Positions 46,106 through 55,348 of a stretch of DNA of 64,000 nt are shown here, piece by piece. The notes under the pieces were generated by a model. The model was not told the origin of the DNA and ran no database searches. It saw nothing but the letters and a program-made list of their open reading frames with translations. Each line of letters opens with the position of its first letter. Position 1 is the first letter of the stretch. Position numbers and translations under genes: made by a program. This stretch comes from Streptococcus oricebi. GTDB taxonomy: Bacteria; Bacillota; Bacilli; Lactobacillales; Streptococcaceae. Where the stretch lies: contig NZ_PRDG01000002.1 in assembly GCF_017883985.1 (NCBI RefSeq), positions 403,013 through 467,012 of the forward strand, given 5' to 3'.

Positions 46106-47128
46106 ATGACGCAAAACTATCTGACGATTGACATTGGCGGAAGCTTTATCAAATCTGCCTTAATTGACGATGAAGAGCACTTTAGTCAGCTAGCCAAAAC
46201 GCCCACGCCAGATAATCTGGAGGAATTTTTGGCGACCTTGACCGAGTTGATTGCTAGATACCAAGACTCTATCGCTGGAGTCGGAATTTCTTGCCCTGGT
46301 GATATCAATACTCAGACCGGTTATGTTCACAAAGGGGGACTTCTGCTTTATTTGAAGCGGTTTCCGTTAGGTCAATATTTAAAGGAGAAATTCGACTTGC
46401 CTGTGGCTGTCATGAATGACGGGGACTGTGCAGGTCTTGCTGAGGCGAGATATGGTGAGTTGAAAAATTTCACTTGTGGCGCAGTTTTGGTTTTGGGTAC
46501 AGGTGTGGGTGGTACCGTTGTCATCAATGGCAATCTCTTGTCAAACGCGCATTTTCAATTGGGCGAGCTAGCTGAAAAGCTGCGCTTGACCAGTGACAAA
46601 GCTCTTTTTAGTCAAGAGGGGACTTTTTCTAAAATTTGGGAATTGCATGGATACGGGCTAGAAAGTCTGCGTACCAATGCGGGTTCCGCGGTTCAGTTTG
46701 TCAAGAGAGCTAGTCAGCAAATGAATTTGGCAGAAGCAGACGGTGCGCAAGTTTTCGAACTCTTGCAGCAGGGAAATTCAAAGGAGTTGGAGCAGATGTT
46801 TGCCGATTATTGCCACGAAATCGCTTATTTGATTTTAAATTTACAGGCGATTTTCAAACTAGAATGCGTGGCTATTGGTGGCGGTATCAGTAGCCAAGCG
46901 CTTTTGATTGAGGAAATCAATCGCCAGTATAGAAGGTTGATACAAGAGGAGCCTTTTGCGCAAATCTTTGCTCCTCTACCAATTCTTGCTTGTCGCCATC
47001 ACAATCAAGCTAATTTACTAGGAGCTTATTGCCACTTGCAGGATAAGTTAGATGAGCCAGCAGTGGAAAACAAGGAATTCTTCGACATCTTTTCCTTTTT
47101 TAGTCTTGATGATAAAACTAGAAAATAA
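46106..47128 (+). CDS. ROK family sugar kinase-like protein
   Basis: 340 residues. Phosphate-1 motif TIDIGGSFIKSALI, GISCPGDINTQTGYV, catalytic Asp in VMNDGDCAGLAEA and VLVLGTGVGGTVVI. The zinc-binding CxCGxxGCxE motif of most ROK kinases is missing, as in BglK-type members. Probably phosphorylates a hexose or beta-glucoside; substrate unknown. No transporter gene nearby. Confidence 0.78.
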   Translation: MTQNYLTIDIGGSFIKSALIDDEEHFSQLAKTPTPDNLEEFLATLTELIARYQDSIAGVGISCPGDINTQTGYVHKGGLLLYLKRFPLGQYLKEKFDLPVAVMNDGDCAGLAEARYGELKNFTCGAVLVLGTGVGGTVVINGNLLSNAHFQLGELAEKLRLTSDKALFSQEGTFSKIWELHGYGLESLRTNAGSAVQFVKRASQQMNLAEADGAQVFELLQQGNSKELEQMFADYCHEIAYLILNLQAIFKLECVAIGGGISSQALLIEEINRQYRRLIQEEPFAQIFAPLPILACRHHNQANLLGAYCHLQDKLDEPAVENKEFFDIFSFFSLDDKTRK

Positions 47129-47159
47129 AGTTGGATTGTGCCAACTTTTTTATTTTTTT
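47128..47159 (+). terminator. ROK-gene terminator abutting the dprA cin-box
   Basis: AAGTTGG (47128-47134) / CCAACTT (47141-47147) followed by TTTTATTTTTTT, which runs straight into the cin-box. Confidence 0.8.
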
Positions 47160-47166
47160 ACGAATA
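47159..47166 (+). promoter_or_regulatory. SigX (ComX) cin-box of dprA
   Basis: TACGAATA, exact, 32 bp before the dprA start and preceded by a long T-run. Confidence 0.8.
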
Positions 47167-47197
47167 AATAAAGAAAGGATTTAAGAAAGGAAAGTCA

Positions 47198-48046
47198 ATG
47201 GATAATTTTGGAATTTATAAGTTGAAGCAGGCAGGTCTCAATAACCAGCAGGTCTTAAATGTCCTGTCCTACCTGGAGATGCAGGAGGAGGATGAGGAGC
47301 TTTCTCCTAGAGATTTGGCGGTGGTATCAGAATGTCGCAATCCCGCCCTGTTTATGGAAAGGTATAGGCAATTAGACGAGGACCTGCTAAGGGAAAACTT
47401 TGACCAGTACCCTTCTTTTTCTATTTTAGATGATGTCTACCCTTGGGATTTGAGTGAGATTTATAATGCCCCCTCGCTATTATTTTATCAGGGCAATCTA
47501 AAGCTACTAGATCTCCCTAAGGTGGCGGTTGTCGGCAGCCGTAATAGTAGTAGGAGTGGAAATAAGGCAGTAGAAAAGGTGATTAAGGAATTAAATAATG
47601 AACTGGTTATCGTTAGTGGTCTAGCCAGAGGGATTGACACAGTTGCCCACATGACTGCCCTGCAAACAGGAGGGCGCAGTATAGCAGTTATCGGAACAGG
47701 TCTGGATGTCTACTATCCTCGAGAAAATACCCGCCTCCAAAAATACCTGGCTAAAAATCATCTGGTCTTGAGTGAGTACGGCCCTGGCGAGCCACCCCTG
47801 AAATTTCACTTTCCTGAGCGTAACCGGATTATTGCCGGGCTTTGTCGAGGAGTTATCGTAGCCCAGGCCAAGATTCGCTCAGGAAGCCTAATTACTTGCG
47901 AGCGGGCCATGGAGGAGGGACGAGACGTTTTCGCCATCCCTGACAGCATTTTAGATGGTCAAAGTGCTGGTTGCCACCGTCTGATTCAGGAAGGTGCCAA
48001 GTGCATTAGCTCGGGTTCTGACGTCCTAGCTGAGTTTCAATTTTAA
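47198..48046 (+). CDS. dprA: DNA processing protein A
   Basis: 282 residues: N-terminal SAM-like part, then the extended Rossmann fold with VAVVGSRNSSRSG, IVSGLARGIDTVAHMTAL and FPERNRIIAGLCRGVIVAQA. Loads RecA on incoming single strands during transformation. A SigX box in its promoter ties it to competence. No C-terminal winged helix, as in other streptococci. topA follows. Confidence 0.94.
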   Translation: MDNFGIYKLKQAGLNNQQVLNVLSYLEMQEEDEELSPRDLAVVSECRNPALFMERYRQLDEDLLRENFDQYPSFSILDDVYPWDLSEIYNAPSLLFYQGNLKLLDLPKVAVVGSRNSSRSGNKAVEKVIKELNNELVIVSGLARGIDTVAHMTALQTGGRSIAVIGTGLDVYYPRENTRLQKYLAKNHLVLSEYGPGEPPLKFHFPERNRIIAGLCRGVIVAQAKIRSGSLITCERAMEEGRDVFAIPDSILDGQSAGCHRLIQEGAKCISSGSDVLAEFQF

Positions 48047-48138
48047 AACAAGTTTTCCTATAAGAGAAGTTACTAGTTGACAAGCCTTAAAAAATAGTTT
48101 AAACTCTATGAGGTTTATAACTTTTTGAGGTGTAGATA

Positions 48139-50223
48139 TTGGTAACAAAAACAAAGAAAAAAACTGCAAGCAAGAAAAACCTTGTGATTGTAGAATCGCC
48201 TGCTAAGGCAAAAACAATTGAAAAATATTTAGGAAGAAACTATAAGGTCCTGGCCAGTGTTGGTCATATTCGTGATTTGAAAAAATCAACCATGTCGATT
48301 GATTTTGATAATAATTACCAGCCAGAGTATATCAATATTCGTGGTAAGGGACCGCTTATCAACGACTTGAAAAAAGAGGCCAAGAAGGCCAAACAAGTCT
48401 TTCTAGCAAGTGACCCGGACCGCGAAGGAGAGGCTATTTCTTGGCATCTGGCCCACATCTTAAACTTAGATGCCCAGGACAAAAATCGAGTGGTCTTTAA
48501 CGAAATTACCAAGGATGCAGTAAAGAATGCCTTCAAGGAACCGAGGCAAATTGACATGGACTTGGTTGATGCCCAGCAGGCGCGGCGGGTCTTGGACCGA
48601 ATTGTGGGTTATTCTATTTCCCCTATTCTCTGGAAGAAGGTCAAAAAGGGCTTGTCTGCCGGACGGGTCCAATCCGTTGCGCTCAAGTTGATTATTGACC
48701 GTGAAAATGAAATCAATGCCTTTAAACCAGAAGAATATTGGACGATTGATGGGACCTTTAAAAAGGGCAACAAGCAATTTCAAGCTAGCTTTTACGGTCT
48801 CAATGGCAAGAAGGTCAAGCTATCGAGCAATGAGCAAGTCAAGGAAGTCTTGGCCCAGCTGACCAGTAACGATTTTGTGGTTGAGCAAGTGGATAAAAAG
48901 GAGCGCAAGCGCAATGCGCCCCTGCCTTACACGACCAGCTCCATGCAGCAAGATGCGGCTAATAAAATCAACTTCCGAACTCGTAAGACCATGATGGTGG
49001 CCCAACAGCTCTATGAAGGAATCAATATCGGCTCTGGTGTGCAAGGTTTGATTACCTATATGCGTACAGACTCGACCCGTATCAGCCCTGTGGCAGCAAA
49101 TGAAGCTGCGAGCTTTATCACAGAGCGTTTCGGTCAAAACTACTCCAAGCACGGTAGCAAGATGAAAAATGCTTCTGGAGCTCAAGATGCCCATGAGGCT
49201 ATTCGTCCGTCCAGTGTTCATCATACGCCTGAGGCTATTGCCAAGTACTTAGACAAGGACCAGCTCAAGCTCTATACCCTGATTTGGAATCGCTTTGTGG
49301 CCAGTCAGATGACAGCAGCTGTCTTTGATACCATGAGTGTAAAATTGGGTCAAAACGGCGTGCAATTCACGGCCAACGGTAGTCAGATTAAATTTGATGG
49401 ATACTTGGCTATTTATAATGACTCGGATAAGAATAAGATGCTGCCGGACATGGAAAAGGGCGACCAGGTCAAGCGGGTCAATACCAATCCTGAACAGCAT
49501 TTCACCCAACCGCCAGCCCGCTATTCGGAAGCAACCCTTATCAAGACCTTGGAAGAAAATGGAGTAGGACGGCCCTCAACCTATGCCCCAACCATTGAAA
49601 CTATCCAAAAGCGCTACTATGTCAAATTGGCTTCCAAGCGCTTTGAGCCAACTGAATTGGGCCAAATCGTTAACTCCTTGATTGTCGAATTTTTCCCAGA
49701 TATTGTCGATGTCAAGTTTACGGCCGGTATGGAAACTAAACTTGATGATGTCGAAGTCGGAAAAGAAGAGTGGCAGAAGGTCATCGATGCCTTTTACAAG
49801 CCTTTTGAAAAGGAAGTCATCAAGGCTGAAGAGGAAATGGAGAAAATCCAGATTAAGGATGAACCTGCTGGATTCGACTGTGAAGTTTGTGGTAGCCCTA
49901 TGGTCATTAAGCTGGGTCGCTACGGTAAATTTTACGCTTGTAGCAATTTCCCAGACTGTCGCCATACCCAGGCCATTGTCAAGGAAATCGGCGTGACTTG
50001 TCCGCAGTGTAAAGAAGGTCAGGTCATTGAACGCAAGACCAAACGCAACCGCCTCTTTTATGGCTGCAATCGCTATCCAGACTGTGACTTTACCTCTTGG
50101 GATAAGCCAGTAGGGCGGAATTGCCCTAAATGTGACCACTATTTGGTTGAGAAAAAAGTACGGGGCGGCGGCAAGCAAGTCGTATGTAGCAATGGGGACT
50201 ACGAAGAAGAAAAAGTGAAATAA
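48139..50223 (+). CDS. topA: DNA topoisomerase I
   Basis: 694 residues from TTG 48139 (GAGGTG six bases upstream). TOPRIM domain ([31 protein letters not shown]), active-site Tyr in [11 protein letters not shown], and three C-terminal cysteine clusters (CEVCGSPM...CSNFPDC, CPQCKEG...CNRYPDC, CPKCDHY...CSN), the last losing its fourth Cys. Relaxes negative supercoils, opposing gyrase. Confidence 0.96.
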   Translation: MVTKTKKKTASKKNLVIVESPAKAKTIEKYLGRNYKVLASVGHIRDLKKSTMSIDFDNNYQPEYINIRGKGPLINDLKKEAKKAKQVFLASDPDREGEAISWHLAHILNLDAQDKNRVVFNEITKDAVKNAFKEPRQIDMDLVDAQQARRVLDRIVGYSISPILWKKVKKGLSAGRVQSVALKLIIDRENEINAFKPEEYWTIDGTFKKGNKQFQASFYGLNGKKVKLSSNEQVKEVLAQLTSNDFVVEQVDKKERKRNAPLPYTTSSMQQDAANKINFRTRKTMMVAQQLYEGINIGSGVQGLITYMRTDSTRISPVAANEAASFITERFGQNYSKHGSKMKNASGAQDAHEAIRPSSVHHTPEAIAKYLDKDQLKLYTLIWNRFVASQMTAAVFDTMSVKLGQNGVQFTANGSQIKFDGYLAIYNDSDKNKMLPDMEKGDQVKRVNTNPEQHFTQPPARYSEATLIKTLEENGVGRPSTYAPTIETIQKRYYVKLASKRFEPTELGQIVNSLIVEFFPDIVDVKFTAGMETKLDDVEVGKEEWQKVIDAFYKPFEKEVIKAEEEMEKIQIKDEPAGFDCEVCGSPMVIKLGRYGKFYACSNFPDCRHTQAIVKEIGVTCPQCKEGQVIERKTKRNRLFYGCNRYPDCDFTSWDKPVGRNCPKCDHYLVEKKVRGGGKQVVCSNGDYEEEKVK

Positions 50224-50326
50224 TACTCATTGAAAATCAAAACTATCTGTTGTTGACTTCGACTTGCCGTACCCAAGTACTGCCTGCGTCTCGTCGCCTA
50301 GGCTATTTTTGATTTTCTTCGAGTAT
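50223..50326. repeat. RUP-like miniature inverted-repeat element
   Basis: ~104 bp with terminal inverted repeats ATACTCATTGAAAATCAAAA (50223-50242) and, at the other end, TTTTTGATTTTC..CGAGTAT (50306-50326). The ends match those I know from pneumococcal RUP and related suis-group repeats; the interior carries GACTTCGACTTGCCGTACC typical of these. Its first base is the last of the topA stop codon. RUPs are thought to be moved in trans by an IS630-type transposase. Confidence 0.7.
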
Positions 50327-50332
50327 AAAAAG

Positions 50333-50365
50333 AAAGAGCTTGGGATGACTTTTCCTAAGCTCTTT
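50333..50365. terminator. Terminator of the cupin gene (bidirectional hairpin)
   Basis: AAAGAGCTTGGG / CCTAAGCTCTTT (one mismatch) between the repeat and the minus-strand cupin gene. Confidence 0.65.
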
Positions 50366-50370
50366 AGTAT

Positions 50371-50661
50371 TTAATAAAGCAGTTGTTTGATTACATAGAG
50401 ATGGCTATCTTCAAGGCCAACCAAACTATGTAGTTCATTGGGTTCCATGGTTAGAAAACTGCCTGGGACCAACTGGACGGTTTCTTGGCGGGTTGAGAAG
50501 TCTACCTTTCCTGCCAGACAGATAACCGTAACGAGGGCATCGGCACTGTGTTCTGGGACTTCCTTGCCAGCAGCCAGGTGCAAGTGGTGGATGATGCGTC
50601 CTGATTCTTGGACGGGTGTTTCAGCAAACTCTGCTTGCTTATCAATGGTGTAAAACTTCAT
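50371..50661 (-). CDS. Small cupin-domain protein
   Basis: 96 residues, single cupin barrel: GRIIHHLHLAAGKEVPEHSAD contains the metal histidines and the Glu, and LVPGSFLTMEPNELHSLVG is cupin motif 2. Extended -10 TGCTACAAT on the minus strand near 50695. Unknown substrate; possibly a metal-bound small-molecule sensor or isomerase. Confidence 0.78.
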   Translation of the reverse strand: MKFYTIDKQAEFAETPVQESGRIIHHLHLAAGKEVPEHSADALVTVICLAGKVDFSTRQETVQLVPGSFLTMEPNELHSLVGLEDSHLYVIKQLLY

Positions 50662-50744
50662 GATTGAACCTCCGTAATCCTTTTCTTATATTGTAGCACA
50701 ATTCTCATTTTCCTACAAAGTAGAAAGGGAAAGAAGGGTATTTT

Positions 50745-50762
50745 ACATAACTTATATTATGT
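50745..50762. promoter_or_regulatory. Short palindrome upstream of the cupin gene
   Basis: ACATAA-CTTATA-TTATGT, perfect 6-bp arms, between the divergent cupin and trmFO promoters. Could be an operator; AT-rich, so chance is possible. Confidence 0.25.
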
Positions 50763-50815
50763 GAAACAAATCAAGTCAGTCAATAACTATCTGGCTCGTC
50801 TTTTGGCTATTTTTT

Positions 50816-50824
50816 TGTTATAAT
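50816..50824 (+). promoter_or_regulatory. trmFO promoter
   Basis: Extended -10 TGTTATAAT inside the 15-bp palindrome TTGTTATAATAACAA (50815-50829). Confidence 0.55.
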
Positions 50825-50890
50825 AACAAAAGTTTAAAATAAATAGAAAGATTTGAGCCAGTCCTTGATGGCTGGCAAGAGGTATTGGTT

Positions 50891-52225
50891 TTGTCTCAAT
50901 CTTATATCAATGTGATTGGTGCAGGTCTGGCAGGGAGCGAAGCGGCTTATCAAATTGCCAGGCGGGGTATTCCTGTCAAACTCTATGAAATGCGGGGAGT
51001 TAAGTCAACACCCCAGCATAAAACCAGCGATTTTGCTGAATTGGTTTGTTCCAATTCTTTTCGGGGGGACTCGCTGACCAATGCGGTCGGCCTCTTAAAA
51101 GAAGAGATGCGTAGATTAGGTTCTGTCATCATGAAGGCGGCTGAAAGTACCCGCGTTCCAGCCGGGGGCGCCCTAGCTGTGGATAGGGAAAGCTTTGCCC
51201 AAAGAGTGACAGAAGAGGTGAGCCAGCATCCCTTGATTGAGGTGATTCGTGAAGAGTTGACAGAGCTTCCGACAGATACAATCACTGTGATTGCGACAGG
51301 TCCCTTGACTAGCGATGCCTTGGCTGAAAAAATTCATCAGCTGAATGGCGGCGACGGTTTTTACTTTTATGATGCAGCAGCACCAATTATCGATGTCAAT
51401 AGCATCGATCGGAGCAAGGTCTATCTTAAATCCCGCTATGACAAGGGGGTGGCTGCCTATCTCAACGCTCCCATGACTAAGCAGGAGTTTATGGATTTTC
51501 ATGAGGCCCTGGTCAATGCAGAAGAGGCTCCCCTTAATTCCTTTGAAAAGGAGAAGTATTTCGAGGGTTGTATGCCCATTGAGGTCATGGCCAAAAGAGG
51601 AGTCAAGACCATGCTCTATGGTCCCATGAAGCCGGTAGGGCTGGAGTATCCGGATGACTATCAAGGGCCGCGTGACGGTGATTTCAAGACCCCTTATGCG
51701 GTTGTTCAACTACGGCAGGACAATGCGGCAGCTAGTCTTTACAACATAGTAGGTTTTCAAACCCATCTCAAATGGGGTGAACAAAAACGAGTCTTTCAAA
51801 TGATTCCAGGTTTAGAAAAGGCAGAGTTTGTTCGTTACGGGGTCATGCACCGTAATTCCTATATGGACTCTCCCCAACTCTTGGACCAGACCTTTCGCTC
51901 TAAAAAGGCTCCCCACCTCTTTTTTGCCGGCCAGATGACTGGAGTAGAGGGCTATGTGGAGTCAGCAGCCTCTGGTCTGGTAGCTGGTATCAATGCTGCC
52001 CGTCTTTTCAAACAAGAAGAACCCCTAATCTTCCCAGAGACCACAGCCATTGGGAGCCTGCCCCACTATGTCACCCACGCCGATAGCAAGCACTTCCAAC
52101 CCATGAATGTGAACTTTGGCATCATCAAGGAGTTGGAAGGCCCCCGCATCCGTGATAAAAAGGAACGCTATGAAAAGATTGCTGAGCGAGCCTTAAAAGA
52201 CTTACAATTTTATCAAGAATTTTAA
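50891..52225 (+). CDS. trmFO: Methylenetetrahydrofolate-tRNA-(uracil-5-)-methyltransferase
   Basis: 444 residues from TTG 50891, eight bases after AGAGG and matching the usual [12 protein letters not shown] start; the TTG at 50885 is too close to that site. FAD-binding [35 protein letters not shown] with the conserved Cys, and C-terminal [20 protein letters not shown]. Makes ribothymidine at U54 of tRNA using folate. Confidence 0.95.
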   Translation: MSQSYINVIGAGLAGSEAAYQIARRGIPVKLYEMRGVKSTPQHKTSDFAELVCSNSFRGDSLTNAVGLLKEEMRRLGSVIMKAAESTRVPAGGALAVDRESFAQRVTEEVSQHPLIEVIREELTELPTDTITVIATGPLTSDALAEKIHQLNGGDGFYFYDAAAPIIDVNSIDRSKVYLKSRYDKGVAAYLNAPMTKQEFMDFHEALVNAEEAPLNSFEKEKYFEGCMPIEVMAKRGVKTMLYGPMKPVGLEYPDDYQGPRDGDFKTPYAVVQLRQDNAAASLYNIVGFQTHLKWGEQKRVFQMIPGLEKAEFVRYGVMHRNSYMDSPQLLDQTFRSKKAPHLFFAGQMTGVEGYVESAASGLVAGINAARLFKQEEPLIFPETTAIGSLPHYVTHADSKHFQPMNVNFGIIKELEGPRIRDKKERYEKIAERALKDLQFYQEF

Positions 52226-52254
52226 AAAAGTTAGGAAAAGCCTAACTTTTTTCT
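52222..52254 (+). terminator. trmFO terminator
   Basis: AAAAAAGTTAGG / CCTAACTTTTTT with a short loop. Confidence 0.85.
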
Positions 52255-52307
52255 TGATTTTATGGTATAATAAATAAAAAATTTTGAAAATAGAAAGTTT
52301 TCTGAAA

Positions 52308-53132
52308 ATGAACAAAGCCTATTTTTATCTTGATATGAAAAGTCATGAACTAGAGGTTCCCTATACTAAGAAAAAAAGAAGGGTTCGTGTTTTATTACCT
52401 AAAAATTATGCCAAGGACAAGGAAAGGACCTATCCAGTGGTCTATTTTCATGATGGGCAAAATGTGCTCTACAGCAAGGAGTCCTTTAGCGGTCATTCTT
52501 GGAAGGTCATTCCAACCATTAAGCGCAATCCAGATATTGAAAGAATGATTGTCGTAGCCATTGACAATGATGGCTTTAACCGCATGAATGAGTATTCGGC
52601 TTGGAAATACAAGGAAGCTAACATTCCCGGTGTCCAGTTTGGTGGCAAGGGGACGGAGTATGCCGAGTTTGTCATGGGGGTGGTCAAGCCCTTTATCGAT
52701 CAGCATTATCGGACCAAGACCGACAAGGCCCATACAGCCATGGTGGGGTCCTCACTCGGAGGCAATATCACCCAGTTTATGGGGATTGAATACCAGGAGT
52801 CTATTGGTTGCTTGGGAGTCTTTTCATCGGCCAACTGGATCCACCAAGAGTCCTTTGATCGTTATTTGGCTCGCCAGAAGTTAGAGACTAATCAGAGGGT
52901 CTTTATCTATGTCGGGACGGAAGAAGCTGATGATACCGATAAGACCTTGATGGCTGGTAATATCAAGCAGGCCTATCTGGATTCGTCTTTGACTTACTAT
53001 CGTCAGCTAATCGCTCAAGGCCTGGACCTTGATAATTTGCTTTTGCGGATTCAGGCGGGAGCTGAGCACAATGAAATCGCCTGGGCCGAAAACTTGCCAG
53101 CCTGTCTCAGATTCTTTGGCGAAAAGTGGTGA
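52308..53132 (+). CDS. Esterase D/Fes-type alpha/beta hydrolase
   Basis: 274 residues from ATG 52308; the TTG at 52284 is too close to the extended -10 TGGTATAAT (52263-52271). Core: YPVVYFHDGQNVLY oxyanion region, nucleophile Ser in MVGSSLGGNITQF, late His in AGAEHNEIAWAENL. Putative esterase family (PF00756). No signal peptide. Heads a three-gene cluster with a second esterase and an ATP-grasp enzyme. Confidence 0.8.
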   Translation: MNKAYFYLDMKSHELEVPYTKKKRRVRVLLPKNYAKDKERTYPVVYFHDGQNVLYSKESFSGHSWKVIPTIKRNPDIERMIVVAIDNDGFNRMNEYSAWKYKEANIPGVQFGGKGTEYAEFVMGVVKPFIDQHYRTKTDKAHTAMVGSSLGGNITQFMGIEYQESIGCLGVFSSANWIHQESFDRYLARQKLETNQRVFIYVGTEEADDTDKTLMAGNIKQAYLDSSLTYYRQLIAQGLDLDNLLLRIQAGAEHNEIAWAENLPACLRFFGEKW

Positions 53133-53222
53133 ATTTTTTTAGAAAAGCTAGCAGGATTGCTGAGTGTCAGTCTTTATCAGTCTGAGTTGTTTTTTTCTCT
53201 TAAGTAAATGGAGGTAGTAGAG

Positions 53223-53963
53223 ATGCATGTTGAATTTTTAAGTCATTGGAGTGGTCAGTTAAATCGAGAAATGCCCCTCAATCGTTATGGGCACGCAGGG
53301 CTTCCTGTTCTGGTCTTTCCTTCCTCGGGTGGTAGTCACAATGAATATGCTGATTTTGGAATGATTGAGGCCTGTGCAGGCTTTATCGAGGCTGGAAAGA
53401 TTCAGTTTTTCACCCTGTCTACTGTCGATGATGAAAGCTGGCTGGCTAATTGGAAAAATGGGCATGATCGGGCCGAAATGCACCGGGCCTATGAGCGTTA
53501 TGTCATCCAAGAAGCGATTCCTTTTATCAAGCACAAGACCGGTTGGTTTGATCCGATGATGACCACAGGTTGCTCAATGGGGGCCTACCATGCCCTCAAT
53601 TTCTTCTTGCAGCACCCTGATGTCTTTAATAAGGTGATTGCCCTAAGTGGCGTTTATGATGCTCGTTTCTTTGTTGGAGACTTTGGTCATGATGAGGCGG
53701 TTTACCAAAATTCGCCAGCAGACTATATCTGGAATCAGAATGACGGCTGGTTTATCGATCGCTATCGTCAGGCTGATGTCATTATTTGTACAGGTTTGGG
53801 TGCTTGGGAGCAGGACGGTCTGCCTTCCTTCTATACCCTAAAAGCCGCTTTTGATCAAAAGAATATTCCGGCCTGGTTTGCTGAGTGGGGCCATGATGTT
53901 TCCCACGACTGGGTCTGGTGGCGGAAACAAATGCCTTATTTCCTCAATGAATTAAATCTATAA
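53223..53963 (+). CDS. Esterase-family alpha/beta hydrolase
   Basis: 246 residues from ATG 53223 (GGAGG seven bases upstream; an ATG at 53208 overlaps this site). VLVFPSSGGSHNEYADFGMI near the start, nucleophile Ser in TTGCSMGAYHALNFF, and WGHDVSHDWVWW with the likely catalytic His. Distinct subgroup from the hydrolase upstream, not a recent duplicate. The ATP-grasp gene follows 11 bp later. Confidence 0.8.
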   Translation: MHVEFLSHWSGQLNREMPLNRYGHAGLPVLVFPSSGGSHNEYADFGMIEACAGFIEAGKIQFFTLSTVDDESWLANWKNGHDRAEMHRAYERYVIQEAIPFIKHKTGWFDPMMTTGCSMGAYHALNFFLQHPDVFNKVIALSGVYDARFFVGDFGHDEAVYQNSPADYIWNQNDGWFIDRYRQADVIICTGLGAWEQDGLPSFYTLKAAFDQKNIPAWFAEWGHDVSHDWVWWRKQMPYFLNELNL

Positions 53964-53974
53964 GGGAGGTTGCT

Positions 53975-55144
53975 ATGAATTATCTCGTTATTTCTCCGTA
54001 TTATCCGCAAAATTTTCAACAATTCACTATTGAACTAGCCAATAAGGGAATCAAGGTTTTAGGGATTGGTCAAGAGCCTTATGAGCAGCTAGATGCGCCT
54101 CTAAGGGAGGCCTTGAGCGAATATTTTCGGGTGGAAGATTTAGAAAATCTAGATGAGGTCAAGCGGGCTGTGGCCTTTCTTTTCTACAAGCACGGCCCTA
54201 TCGATCGGATTGAGTCCCATAATGAGCACTGGCTGGAGCTAGATGCCGCTCTTAGGGAGCAATTTCATGTTTTTGGTGCCAAGCCTAGAGATTTGGACAA
54301 GACCAAGTACAAGTCCAAGATGAAAAAATATTTCACCAAGGCGGGTGTTCCTGTGGTGCCGGGGCAAGTTGTTAAAAAGCCAGCAGACATTGATAAGGCC
54401 CTAAAGGAGATTGGCCTACCCATGATTGCAAAACCAGACAATGGAGTGGGAGCAGCGGCGACCTGCAAGCTGGAGAGCAAGGAAGATGTGGAAGCCTTTC
54501 GGGCAGAATGGGACCAGACTACTGTCTATTTCCTGGAGAAGTTTGTTAATTCCAGCGAGATTTGTACCTTTGATGGTCTGCTTGACAGTCAGGGAAATAT
54601 TGTCTTTTCAACCACTTTCGACTATGCCCACACCCCTCTTGATTTGATGCTCTATAAGCTGGATAATTCCTACTATATCTTGAAGGATATGGATCCCAAG
54701 CTAAGAGAATATGGTGAAAAAATAGTGAAAACTTTCGGGATGAAAGAGCGTTTTTTCCATATTGAATTTTTCCGTCAAGGTGACGACTACATCGCGATTG
54801 AGTACAATAATCGTCCGGCAGGAGGCTTCACCATTGACGTTTATAACTACGCCCACTCGATTGACTTGTACAAGGGTTATGCCTCTATCGTGGCAGGAGA
54901 AGGTCTAGCTCCATCAGAGTTTGAGCCCCTTTACTGTCTGGCGACCACGCGCCGCGATGCGACGGACTATTATTATCCGGAAGATTTTGTTCTCGACAAA
55001 TACCGTGACCAGCTGAAGACTATCAAACGCATGCCAGCCGCCTTTGCCGAACTGCAAGGGGATTGGCTCTATCTCTTAACTACGCCAGATAGGGCGCAAA
55101 TGGAGCAGATGATTGCTGATTTTGCTCGTAAGGCAGAGGACTAG
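53975..55144 (+). CDS. ATP-grasp domain protein
   Basis: 389 residues. N-terminal pre-ATP-grasp domain, then KTKYKSKMKKYFTKAGVPVVPG, MIAKPDNGVGAAATCKL (ATP loop), VYFLEKFVNSSEICTFDGL and the metal site FHIEFFRQGDDYIAIEYNNRPAGGF. These make carboxylate-amine or thiol ligases. Partner substrates unknown. It is the last gene of a cluster with two esterases. A terminator follows at 55184. Confidence 0.82.
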   Translation: MNYLVISPYYPQNFQQFTIELANKGIKVLGIGQEPYEQLDAPLREALSEYFRVEDLENLDEVKRAVAFLFYKHGPIDRIESHNEHWLELDAALREQFHVFGAKPRDLDKTKYKSKMKKYFTKAGVPVVPGQVVKKPADIDKALKEIGLPMIAKPDNGVGAAATCKLESKEDVEAFRAEWDQTTVYFLEKFVNSSEICTFDGLLDSQGNIVFSTTFDYAHTPLDLMLYKLDNSYYILKDMDPKLREYGEKIVKTFGMKERFFHIEFFRQGDDYIAIEYNNRPAGGFTIDVYNYAHSIDLYKGYASIVAGEGLAPSEFEPLYCLATTRRDATDYYYPEDFVLDKYRDQLKTIKRMPAAFAELQGDWLYLLTTPDRAQMEQMIADFARKAED

Positions 55145-55183
55145 CCTTTAAAAAGTTTGTGAATTTTTTGTTTAAGATTAGCT

Positions 55184-55220
55184 AACTAGTTTATCTATAA
55201 GGTAAACTAGTTTTTAATTT
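55184..55220 (+). terminator. Terminator of the esterase / ATP-grasp cluster
   Basis: AACTAGTTTATC / GGTAAACTAGTT around TATAA with a TTTAATTT tail. Confidence 0.8.
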
Positions 55221-55242
55221 GTGAAAAAAATAAGCAAATATT

Positions 55243-55271
55243 TTGACAGGGTTTTCATATTGTTTTAGAAT
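55243..55271 (+). promoter_or_regulatory. pdh operon promoter
   Basis: TTGACA (55243-55248), 17-nt spacer, TAGAAT (55266-55271); predicted start ~55278. Confidence 0.75.
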
Positions 55272-55288
55272 AGAAGAGCATGATGTTG

Positions 55289-55308
55289 GCGAGAAAACGT
55301 TTTCTCGC
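55289..55308. promoter_or_regulatory. Perfect 20-bp palindrome in the pdh leader
   Basis: GCGAGAAAACGTTTTCTCGC, ~11-30 bases after the predicted start point. The central CG and AAAACGTTTT core are typical of LacI/GalR-family operators, including CcpA-like sites; a bound protein would act as a roadblock. It could also fold as an RNA hairpin, but there is no T-run. Confidence 0.65.
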
Positions 55309-55348
55309 TGATATCTGAAAAGGTAAATTATAGAAAGGCTATATTTTC

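Noticed and set aside
50815..50829. TTGTTATAATAACAA as an operator of trmFO
   Set aside because: The palindrome is largely the -10 box itself and AT-rich; chance is likely.
55150..55242. Rex sites upstream of pdh (TTTGTGAA at 55156 and 55219)
   Set aside because: Half-sites only, in an AT-rich stretch with a terminator; no full inverted repeat.
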